Source: Schizochytrium sp. TIO01 (Eukaryota; Sar; Bigyra; Thraustochytrida; Thraustochytriidae). Taken from it: a DNA stretch of 64,000 nt. Below, in pieces: positions 11,001 through 20,094 of this stretch; position 1 is the first letter of the stretch; each line of letters begins with the position of its first letter. The stretch spans positions 568,501 to 632,500 of the forward strand of contig SMSO01000004.1 of assembly GCA_004764695.1 (NCBI GenBank), given 5' to 3'. The notes below the pieces were generated by a model. The model did not search any database, was not told where the DNA came from, and was given only the letters and a program-made list of their open reading frames with translations. The translations under genes were made by a program, and so were the position numbers.

Positions 11001-12014
11001 ATCACTTACCAAATAAAAGATCGTTTACAATGAGATGATAGTTGCGTACATCTTCACGGGTATTGAGTAGAATGCAGGTTTGTTAATTTTTAAATATAAC
11101 TACAACAGACAACAGATAGCAATAACATACACTAGTTACTATTTAAACATGAATAAACTAGATATTGCCGAACTACATTCAATAGTGTTATGAAACTTAA
11201 ATCTGTAAGGTTTCATTAGCCGTCTTCTAAAGCATAAGCAAGCTCTTTCGTCTTGTAAATGAGTATAAAAACAAAAGATATATCTTATGTATTGTCGTCT
11301 TATATTTGTAACCGTTTTGTTCATCTTATTTCGAATCAGGCCTGCCTCCTTCCCTCGTTCTTTTCTCAATGAACTGACTTTTTGAGTCTATCTACCAATA
11401 CAGATAGAACAAATTGTGTGATATTGTTATTTGATTTTACCACCGATAAATTCTCAGTTGCAAGCTCGGTATACCGCATGAAGAAGTGTATATGCTAATT
11501 TGAATTTAAATAATATATTTTAAAAAGGGGTGGGAGACATTGTTGCTTCCCGAGGCGTACTTTGATGATAATGTTGAGAGGCGAAAGATTATATTGTAGA
11601 AAAATAAATAAAAAAATAAATAAGAAAATAAGAAACGGAACAAAACATGCTGAGTGACAGCACATTATCCTTTGAGTTCAGGTAAGAATACTGATAGAAG
11701 TAGCATCTGACTGATAAGAATTAAACAAATTTGAAAAGAAAGGAATTAAATCCTAGAGGCACTTTATGACTTCTGATTTTAATATTATTACTAATATTAC
11801 TATTACTGTTAATACTACTATTATTACTATCAGATGAAGTGACCGACCCAGACTACCGATAGGTATCTAAGATACTAGCAGTTTTTAATTGACAGCTCAC
11901 ACGATCGAAGACTGACTGAGCTGGTTGTCGGTCCCTTTGCAACATACGTGGAGCAAACGGAGCCTATATCTCCCTTCCTTAAAGTCCTTTTGAAAACAGT
12001 ACCTGAATTTGTGA
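8074..12014. other. Long AT-rich spacer without a recognisable gene
   Basis: About 3.9 kb with many stops in all frames. The part at 9,420-9,800 is extremely AT-rich. Open frames such as 10664-11038 (about 124 codons) show no family motif or codon bias. A run of A lies at about 10228-10242 and (ATT/ACT)n-like low complexity at 11,780-11,830. The last 150 bases form the promoter region of the following gene. Confidence 0.5.
11861..11880 (+). promoter_or_regulatory. Candidate promoter element AGGTATCTAAGATA
   Basis: This element starts 154 bases before the ATG of the membrane-protein gene. The same 14 bases occur 157 bases before the PLAA start codon. It contains the odd palindrome TATCT-A-AGATA. 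Assignment as a regulatory or initiator site is inference from position and sharing only. Confidence 0.4.
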
Positions 12015-13061
12015 ATGGCGTCGTGGCTCCGGCCAGGCAATCCACGAGTGCAGGCTGTGGAACAAGACGAGGAGGCAAATACCACTTGGCAAATGAACTC
12101 TGAGGAGAACGACAACAATGACGGCTTTCGTTATGCAGGTGGAGCACAACGACCACGGGAATCATGGGCAGAGCTAGAGCGACGATCGAGGGAGGATGAC
12201 GACGTGACGCTAGAAGAAGGCGGTCGACACCTCGTGAAATCTGTGAGTAATTGGTTCATCCCGCGTCCTGGCCCTCCACCAAGTGCTGCAGACTCTCCTG
12301 TCAATATGCCTCAGAGCTCAAGCTTTTCAAGGCACCTAGAACACGCAGCTGCCGAAGATAGCGAGCGGAGGCGTGAACATGAATTTCATGAGTCAGACGA
12401 GGATTCATGGAACCCGGAGTTTCCTCCTACAGCTACTCCACCAGTAGGAAAACCGGGAATTGGGCCTTTCGCACCTCGGATGCCTCGGTCTTTTGACCCA
12501 ATGAGTAAAGACCCCAGCTTTCGAAGTCGCTCAGATAGTATCAAGGTAGACATTACATTTTCCACTGCCGAAATGAACCTTAAACGCGACTTGAAGCGGC
12601 AGTACCTTGCTTTGGCAATTGGCTGCTGGATTTTTCTTACAGCAGTACAAAGTGTGAGTCTTATTCTTCTCAATTACTGGGAGTACGCACCTGTCGTGAT
12701 TGCGTTAGCGATTATGGCTGGTTCTGTGGTTTTTTACTGGAGATATGTTTGGGGTGTACTGCGTCTGCCTTTTAAACGGCTGTGGCAGACGCCCTATCCG
12801 TTCGCCGCAGCGGCTGCTGTTTTGGGGTCTTTAGCTCAACATGCGATGTTTCTCATCTATGAAGGCTATGAGCTTGGGCAGTTGCTGATTGTCTTCTTCT
12901 TAATCCAGGCATTCTACTTCATCCTGGTTGCGAGTACATTTCGCCACTATATGAGTCGCTGGCAGCGGTTCTTGAATCACCGCAAACTTTGTTTCGATTC
13001 TTTGCAATCTGGAGTGGCCAAGTCAGAAAGACGTCAAGAGCTTTTGCTTGTGCGAGATTGA
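12015..13061 (+). CDS. Unknown four-helix membrane protein, 348 aa
   Basis: I do not recognise a family. The frame starts at ATG (MASWLRPGNP) and ends at TGA. Residues 1-190 are hydrophilic, probably disordered, with acidic and proline-rich patches (EEGGRH, PRPGPPPS, ESDEDSW, PPTATPPVGKPG). Residues about 197-219, 223-244, 261-282 and 288-309 are four strong hydrophobic segments separated by short basic or aromatic loops (FYWRYVWGVLRLPFKRLW). A basic tail (RHYMSRWQRFLNHRK) follows. Positive charges cluster before helix 1, between helices 2 and 3 and after helix 4, so by the positive-inside rule both termini are probably cytosolic. The composition supports a real gene: it keeps one long frame with coding-like codon use in AT-rich surroundings. 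It converges on the DHHC gene. The compartment is unknown. Confidence 0.75.
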   Translation: MASWLRPGNPRVQAVEQDEEANTTWQMNSEENDNNDGFRYAGGAQRPRESWAELERRSREDDDVTLEEGGRHLVKSVSNWFIPRPGPPPSAADSPVNMPQSSSFSRHLEHAAAEDSERRREHEFHESDEDSWNPEFPPTATPPVGKPGIGPFAPRMPRSFDPMSKDPSFRSRSDSIKVDITFSTAEMNLKRDLKRQYLALAIGCWIFLTAVQSVSLILLNYWEYAPVVIALAIMAGSVVFYWRYVWGVLRLPFKRLWQTPYPFAAAAAVLGSLAQHAMFLIYEGYELGQLLIVFFLIQAFYFILVASTFRHYMSRWQRFLNHRKLCFDSLQSGVAKSERRQELLLVRD

Positions 13062-13990
13062 TTGCCTTGGTTCTTGGTTGGGATTATCCATATTTGTATA
13101 CTTCATTAATGCTGTGAGGCAAGACCTGCCCAATTCTAAATGACTTCTTAGTTCAGCTATATTCAGTTTTGTATTTGCCTTTGCGTTGCAGATAGATCGA
13201 GAAGAAAGAACTAGGTATAATACTTAACCCAAATTTTCTAGGAAAATGTATGGTTTTACATTACGAGACACTTCAGATAATTCAAATGCTTTAGGAGCGG
13301 TTTATATTAATCTGTTAATAAATTCAAGTGGGGTCAATTTCTTCAAGATGTCATATGTTCATATTGTTTTGATGTGTTAGTTATTGGAAATGACTTCAAG
13401 TAGGCCACCCTTTGAGAGGAAGTTCCGAGTTGCTTATGCTTTTTGGATGCAAGTTCTAGGCCGTCATCTCAACATTACATATTTTATCTATGAAACCGCT
13501 TTGTAGCATAACTTACTGTTACTCGAAGCGGAATAACACAGTGTTCACAGAAACGAACAGGTAAGAGATGTTGTTTTGAGAAGGCTAAAGTGAAGAGATG
13601 AAGACAGAAAGAAACGACCGCGTATGATTAGGAAAGAGATTTAACAAGCAGGGAGACCTTTTAAACAAAAGACAAAAAATGGGCGTAGATCGGTAAGCGC
13701 TGGTGTAACAAATTAAGGTATTAAAGGGAAGTATATTTTATTTCATCACTTATCTTTGGCTGAGACAAATTATAATGAGTGCACATGAACAAATGAATTG
13801 CCAAATGGAAAATGGGGAAGAAGAAGAGAGGAGGTGAGGAGCAGCAGGCTCAGATGTTGACACTCGTCCAAAAGAAAGTATTGGTCTCGCATTTTTGTTC
13901 AGAAACGTCGATTATTGTGTTTTTGAAAGAGTTGCGGTGAACAAATGTGCATGGTAAGTTAAAGTGCGCCGTAAAGGTCCATGGTCAACG
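13062..13990. other. Convergent intergenic region
   Basis: This 0.9 kb lies between the 3' ends of the membrane-protein gene (+) and the DHHC gene (-). No RNA or extra gene is visible. It should contain both 3' untranslated regions and polyadenylation sites. Confidence 0.6.
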
Positions 13991-15251
13991 CTAAATCAAT
14001 TCAACCTTGCGCTGCGAATTGGCGTTAGACGTCGGGATCTCTCGAAGATCCTGATCATTCCCACGAACGTGGTGTGCATCGTCTGGGATTGTGACAGTAG
14101 TCATGGCTGCAAGCTCTGCTGCATCGTGAACTCGGAAACCATATATTTCTTCTGGACGAGTATGCACGATTTTAGTGGGCAGCAACCAGGTCAATGAGAA
14201 GCGAGGCTCTCCACCGAAGACCTCAGTTAAGTTATCACAGATAGGCCTTTTCGAAGTCCTTGCACCTTGCAGACGATCAATCTTGGAATTCGCCGTGAGC
14301 ACCATACTAGTTTGGTCACACAGCATACACATAGTGAAAAGGCCAAATAAAATTGCCTTCCACAATAACGAAAAACATCAGAATGTTAGAGAGTACCGGC
14401 ATGTTACATTCTGGGTAAAATGGTGCCTCTGTTTGCACTGCAGATTCAATCACGGCGTCTGCTATAGCCTGAAACATCTGGGGACTCGACTCTTGTTGAC
14501 GCTGCAGACGGCTTGCGCGAAGACGTTGGCGGCGTGGTGACAGTGATTTTCCTGAGCAATGAGCAAAGTGGGCAAAAATAATCGTGAGAGCGTAGATACT
14601 CGCCATAAATACATAAAGAAGAAAGAGAAGAAAAAATTTATGGTTGCCCAGAGCAACGCAGTTATTAATCCATGGGCAGTGCTGTTTGTTTCATTGAGCC
14701 AATTGATCAAACAAGAACAAGTGTAGGTAATGTTAGTGTGAAGTATAAAACCGGGAAATACGAGTTCTGGCAGTACACTGCTACAGTCCCGTTTTGGTTG
14801 TCCAAGGTTTTGTTAGATTAACCTGGGATTTAAAACTTACGTGATCCAGTTTAACTACACATCTGCGGCATATAGAGCAGTGATGAGTTCGGGGCGGCTT
14901 GTAAGCATCACACTTAAGGCAGACGCGAAAGCTTTTGCCGGTATCACCAGGCTCAAAGTCAGAAGGTACAGCGTTGCTCGGCACTGCGCCAGGATCAGTT
15001 AGCATGGCGCGAAGGTGTGAGCTCATTGCAAGAGTAACAATAAGAGTGAACATACCCATGTGAAACTGCCCCGTCGGGGTGTTTCCGAGCCAAGGGTAGA
15101 GCACATCAAAAATAATGACATACTCGGCAAAAATCAGAAGGCCTTGTGTAATTGTCGCACAAATCATACCGCAACAGTCCTTGACAAACCAGGATTGATG
15201 TTGCTCTTTGGTGCCGCATTCTTGCCAGCACAAGCACAGAGTGTTGTCCAT
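13991..15251 (-). CDS. ZDHHC3/7-like protein S-acyltransferase, one intron, apparent frameshift
   Basis: Exon 1 runs from ATG at 15251 down to 14841 and encodes 137 residues. These hold two membrane helices (about 27-50 and 64-80), the DPGAVP motif (86-91) after TM2 and the start of the Cys-rich domain (CLKC, THHCSICRRC). The intron splits the catalytic motif between the two His of DHHC. Exon 2 from 14681 restores HCPWINNCV, giving catalytic Cys139, followed by TM3 (KFFLLFLLYVFMASIYALTI). In TM4 the frame breaks near 14355-14365. The first frame reads NILMFFVIVEG and stops at 14316-14318. The neighbouring frame reads AILFGLFTMCMLCDQTS, then IDRLQ and a VFGGEPRFSLTWLLP segment, and stops at 13991. 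Human ZDHHC3/7 has the same order: a long TM4, an IE(Q/R)LK-like segment and a VFG-HPFSLGW tail. The family attaches palmitate to cytosolic cysteines of membrane proteins, often at the Golgi. The break may be a sequencing error, a mutation or a recoding site. Confidence 0.85.
14682..14840 (-). other. Spliceosomal intron in the DHHC gene (159 nt)
   Basis: On the - strand the donor is CAC|GTAAGT (intron starts at 14840) and the acceptor ends in CAG|CACTGCCC (intron ends at 14682). Splicing is phase 0 and joins D-H to H-C-P-W, restoring the DHHC motif exactly. The unspliced frame runs into a stop at 14781-14783. This is the only intron I can place with confidence in the window. Confidence 0.93.
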
Positions 15252-17461
15252 TTTGCTATACTAAGTGTATTTTGATCAATAACAGTGATTCACGATCTAG
15301 TTAATGGTCGGTCTATCTCGAGGATGGTAGCGTCAAGAACTAGTGCCTTGTGATAGAGAAACCGAAGAGAATCTGGTACTTCCTAGTCCGCTTCTTGTTT
15401 CAGGAAACGCACTAGTCGCAGGTGGTTGGTAATTGTTGGTGCTGGTGCTATTGTGGTTGTTGTCGGCGGGGATGCTGCTTGTGTCACGCTGATGTCGTTG
15501 CTCTTGTTACTGTTGTAGCAGTTGTTGTCGTCGAAGTTGTTGTTGTTAACCTTCTACGCCACGAGAAGGTGTTTCAATGTTCTGGGCTGTTTTCCCTTGC
15601 CCTTTGCCTTGGGTCGATCCCTTGCTATCGCGCAAGGTATTTGCCGCTTGCTAGCTCAGCAGTTTCGGCGAGTTGTGTAGAGGGACTATTGACAAGGTGT
15701 GACTAATATTGCCATCTATTAGGTATGAGCATAGTAAATATGTGTATGCTTACTAACAATGATGTTGGCTCTGTTTATTATAAAGAATGCGCATTATTAT
15801 TATTGTTCTACTTGGTCAGCTCCTTTCTCTGTTCATGTAAACTAGATGGCTAATAGTACCTTCGCATTTACTTACTACGCTACTCAGGCAGGTCTAGTAA
15901 GCGCTACGATGTGGTGTTGGAAAGCTTTATAGAATCTAAGTGTGCTTGAATTCCCTTCGTTGATCTACTCAGGCTCTTGCGACATATTTGCGCTCATAGG
16001 ATATCTGTCATGCTCTGTGCGATAAATACTTAGAGGAAGAAGGACAGTACTAGCACCTAGCTAGACGCAGACAGAGTGACAGACTGACTGACTAAGTTGG
16101 TGATCTAGTAGTAGGTACGGGTAGGTTAGAAACAAAACATGTGTGCTTTACTACATTTCTTCTCTCTCTTTGTGTCTTTCTTGTCTTTAGCCCTGTCTCT
16201 CTGTATGCCAGCAAACAAGAATAAGAGGAAACTTAAATGGGATTGAGCATCAATGGTCAAGACCAGCAATAGTTATACCGCCATTGACAATATTAAAGCA
16301 TGGAGATGAATTAAGACCGACCAGGACTTGGTGAAGGTACACGATGGCATGGAATACATTGCCTACTAGTTTGTGCTTGTGCAGAAGCCCCACTCCAGAA
16401 AGTCTAACACATACAGAAAAGCACCATTCTTACCCCCCCCCAACAAAAGTTCTGTTGTTGAATGCATGTGTCATCATCACAGGGCAAAATATCCAAACGT
16501 TATCAATAATATTGGTACCTTTCACCAAAGGATATCGCTCTACTTTATTATAGCATTTCTGTAATCTCGATAATTCTTGGAGAAAGATCGCGCTACGAAA
16601 CAGCATTGAAAGGGGTGGCGGTGCAACTTACTCAAATTATCCATACCGGATATCTTAATTGAACCCCATGAAAACTCCAAATGCGTTTATGATGCTAAGA
16701 CCTTTCAAATGTTCCTCAATGCGACTTTGGGTTTATTTTTTTGTGTCGATGTAGAGATTGACCTGAAAATGAGCTTTTGTATTCTCGCATTGTAGACAAG
16801 ACTAAGTCATCAGGGTGTACACGCTGCTTTTGATATTTCTTTTGTTTTACTAGAAATTGAGATTGACCAATATCTCAAAGTTATATTGACTCCATCTAAC
16901 TAATCACAGTCTCCACATGGTTGCGTTACTGATTTAGAAATTTCCACGCAACTCGGGTGTTTGTTGCACTGCCCTCCCTATCGTGAGTGGGTGCTATACA
17001 TTCTTTAGAGCTGGAGCGAACAAAGGCGTATTTGACGAAAGAAATGAACGCAAAGTCACGGTCTTACTCCTTCTTTTCCCTCTTACTTCTGGAGTCCAAC
17101 TGTTTCGACGTCTATTTTTAAAAATTAATTAAAAATTAAAATTGAAAAATATTAAGCATCAAACAACAAACATTACATATGATGTATATATATAAATACC
17201 GGGAGACCTAGCAGTACTAGTACCTGCCCAAAATGAGAGAGTGGACTCGAAGCATCCTTTGACTAGACATCAGCCAGCGCACAATCATTACTACAAGGAC
17301 TTCTTCTAGCAACACGGAAGAGAGCACCAGACTGGTCCTCTGCATAGACAAAGCGTATCCACAGGAGGCGCTAGCGAAGTACAGAGACCTACTACCACTT
17401 TTCTCAACAATCTGAACAGCACGTCGCGTGGGAGCCAACAGCAGCAACCAACACACCCGCC
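15252..17461. other. Divergent intergenic region, DHHC and KIN17 promoters
   Basis: The 2.2 kb between the divergent DHHC (-) and KIN17 (+) genes holds no recognisable gene. A G/T-rich low-complexity stretch lies at about 15,420-15,545 (GTTGTTGTC-like). An AGTACTAGCACCTAGCTAG variant of the promoter-like element is at about 16,047. Confidence 0.6.
17186..17226 (+). promoter_or_regulatory. Candidate KIN17 core promoter: TATA box plus AGTACTAGTACCT
   Basis: TATATATATAAATA (17186-17199) is followed 28 bases after its start by AGTACTAGTACCT (17214-17226), the distance at which transcription usually begins after a TATA box. The ATG is at 17462, so the leader would be about 245 bases. The same 13 bases occur at 2224-2236. 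That this marks the start site is inference. Confidence 0.5.
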
Positions 17462-18769
17462 ATGGCTGGGAAGAAAGCGAAGGCCTTGCCAGGCTCAGCC
17501 AAAGCTATTGGCAATAAGATGAAAGCGCGAGGGTTAGGCAAGCTAAAGTTCTACTGTCAAATGTGCGAGAAGCAGTGCAGAGATGAAAATGGTTATAAAT
17601 GCCACCGCATGTCAGAGGGCCATTTGCGCAAAATGCAGCTTTTTTCAAGTAACCAAAACAAATTCCTCGACGAGTTCTCGCAAAAGTTTGAGGAAGGTTA
17701 CGTAGATCTCCTGTCAAGGAGGCATCAAAGTAAATTTGTGGACTCAAATACTGTATACAATGAATATATTCAAGAGCGAGACCATGTGCATATGAACGCC
17801 ACTCGCTGGGCCACTCTTTCACAGTTCATTAAGCACTTGATTGAAAATTCGATTGTCCGCGGCGAGGAGACGGAGCGGGGCTACCGTATCCAGTGGATTA
17901 ACCGAGACCCTAAACATGCTCAACGCCAGCTCGATAACGAACGTCTGAAGCGTAAACCTGAACTAGATGACGAGGATCGACGCCGAAGAATGATCGAGGA
18001 GCAAATCAAGGCCATGGCTGATGCTCCTTCTTCTGATCTAGCCCAAGAAGCACCTTCTACGCTCGACAATCGGACTCAAGAAGAGTTGAGTCAACTCAAA
18101 GTATCTCTTGGCGACGTACGTTCGCTGAAGAAACGTCGAAAGGTAATTTTGCAGGATGACGAAGGGGAAGATGCATTCGCAGACGAAGACGAGGATGGTG
18201 AGCCATCTACTACCGTTCGACGTGGTGGACCTCCTGAAAGTATACTCTCACATGCTACATTCGTAAATGATGCTACCAGTACCCTTTGTCACAACCCAGG
18301 TGGTTCCACTGCTGCCGCGTTTGATTCAGACAAAGTTGAAGACACAGCAAAGAACGGCACCGGACATGATATTTCCACAGAGCTTATTCCGGGCACCTGG
18401 TTAATTCCAGGACTAGTTGTCAAAATCGTATCTAGCAAGGTAGGAAATGGTAAGCTCAAGAAGAGAAAAGCAGTAGTTGTCACGGCACGTAAATCAAAAT
18501 CTTCTAATAAAATTGAAGCAGAGCTGCAGCTTATGGACGATCCAGACCAAGTTGTTTTTGCTAAGGAGAGCCACTTGGAAACGGTATTGCCTGATGTCGG
18601 TGGATGTGTTCTTGTGGTTTCGCCGGACCCTGATTTCCCACACCGCGGGGAGCGTGGTACTATGGAGGGTCTCGTTGTTGAGCAGTACAAAGCTAAAGTA
18701 CACCTCCCTAGTAGGAGTGAAGCACAATTACTTGACTATGAAAATGTATGCCGTTATTTTGAACTTTGA
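17462..18769 (+). CDS. KIN: KIN17 DNA/RNA-binding protein
   Basis: This is a 435-residue intronless frame. The N-terminus contains the KIN17 zinc finger FYCQMCEKQCRDENGYKCHR with ligands C32, C35, H48 and H54. Next come the winged-helix-like domain of the family (about 55-160, with TVYNEYIQERDHVHMNATRW and INRDPKHAQRQ), a charged linker with a bipartite-like basic patch (LKKRRK, about 223-228) and an acidic run (EDAFADEDEDGE). Tandem SH3-like/KOW domains lie at about 308-435 (TWLIPGLVVKIVSSKVGNGK, then RGERGTMEGLVVEQYKAKV). All hallmarks of the animal and plant protein (about 390 residues) are present in order. KIN17 is nuclear, binds curved DNA and RNA, associates with spliceosomes and replication factories, and responds to DNA damage. 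The start is set by the ATG right before MAGKKAK. Nothing appears truncated. Confidence 0.96.
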   Translation: MAGKKAKALPGSAKAIGNKMKARGLGKLKFYCQMCEKQCRDENGYKCHRMSEGHLRKMQLFSSNQNKFLDEFSQKFEEGYVDLLSRRHQSKFVDSNTVYNEYIQERDHVHMNATRWATLSQFIKHLIENSIVRGEETERGYRIQWINRDPKHAQRQLDNERLKRKPELDDEDRRRRMIEEQIKAMADAPSSDLAQEAPSTLDNRTQEELSQLKVSLGDVRSLKKRRKVILQDDEGEDAFADEDEDGEPSTTVRRGGPPESILSHATFVNDATSTLCHNPGGSTAAAFDSDKVEDTAKNGTGHDISTELIPGTWLIPGLVVKIVSSKVGNGKLKKRKAVVVTARKSKSSNKIEAELQLMDDPDQVVFAKESHLETVLPDVGGCVLVVSPDPDFPHRGERGTMEGLVVEQYKAKVHLPSRSEAQLLDYENVCRYFEL

Positions 18770-20020
18770 GCTCTGAGATCAATGCCTCAATCCGTTCATT
18801 AAAAAATATTACGCTTTTTTTCATAACAGTAGTGTGTATACCTTATATTATTGTTTATGAGGAAGTCGGAAAATAAAACTTCTATTGATGATTACTTTTG
18901 TTGAAGACATCAAAAGGAACGTAAGACTATGACCAAAACTAGTTCTCACGAATAGTTTAGCCCGGTTCCTCAGGTTTAATTACTTTTATTAGAGGAAGAC
19001 TATGCATAGTCTCGTCCATCTTGAAGGGCATTCTTTCCCAAATACCATTTGCTACACGTAAGCTCTTTGAGAGGGTCTTGAATCTTATATCAACGTACCA
19101 CGTTCATTCGGGTGGCTCTAACAAGTAAGAACAGAAATTCTTCCCTTAGAAATAGCTTAAAGCAAAGGAATTTTCGTATTCACTGATTCCGAAGGCTTCT
19201 ATGTATGAAAAACATATTTCATTGTAAATAAAAAATAACCATACTTCTTATTCATTTTACTTGATTATGAATTAAACTCTGCTAACAAGTATAGATCTCC
19301 AACAAGTTATTAGACTGGGATGCCTTTCTTCGGTATTCTATGTGATTAAAAAGCGAACACTTTATGAGTGGATATAGCAAATTCTTCTTCTGCATTGATA
19401 ATTCGCAAGTTCCTCTTGTTAATTTTTTTTCCTCAGACTATTTCTAGCAATCCATTCATTCGCTTGGGGGGAAGCTCAAGGTCAAAGTCAAGTAGTAAAT
19501 ATACGAATGAGTTCAAGCTTCGAACAAGGACCACTGGAGAGCTCTTCCCTTCTTTACCCTAATAATCGAAAGAGTAAAGCTTGAAATGCAATCGCTTTTT
19601 AACTAGTGTATGTAGAATACGCAGCTTGCTTGTTTGCTTAGTTACTTGCAAACTTGCGACAATAGGAAGATAGCCATGTAGATAGTGCTATGTTTTGCAT
19701 GTTATGATACTACTGAGATCAGTAGATATGTAACTTGACAGAAGAAAAGAAAAAGAAAAGGATACAAGATCATTGCAAGTTACCTACTAATTATCCATAG
19801 TAAGTACTACCTACATAGTACCTACATAGGTTATTGATGATGAGTGATTCGCACGAGCAGCCAACAATTCCTCCGCTTTGGTTGACTGAGCAGACTGTCT
19901 GTTCATTCGTCCATTCGGTTCTCGCTTACCTTGCAGTTGTGGGACTTTGTGACAGGCTTGGTCCACGACAAAGTGGTCTCATCATAGCATAGTCGAGTTG
20001 GTTAGCCAGCAAGCTAGCAA

Positions 20021-20055
<35 letters not shown>

Positions 20056-20094
20056 CGAAAGCAAAGCACTTGGTGAGGCATTGGAAAAGAAAAT
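18770..20094. other. Intergenic region upstream of the aldolase/dehydrogenase gene
   Basis: No gene seen. TACCTAC-type elements (19,783-19,830, for example AGTACTACCTACATAGTACC) lie about 270-310 bases before the next start codon. This places them where similar elements sit in front of other genes here. Confidence 0.5.
20023..20054 (+). repeat. (AAGC)8 microsatellite in a probable 5' leader
   Basis: Eight perfect AAGC units lie 40 bases before the ATG of the aldolase/dehydrogenase gene, so they are probably transcribed. Confidence 0.9.

Noticed and set aside
10664-11038. 124-codon open frame
   Set aside because: No motif, no coding bias, and no transcript-like context apart from AT-rich spacer.
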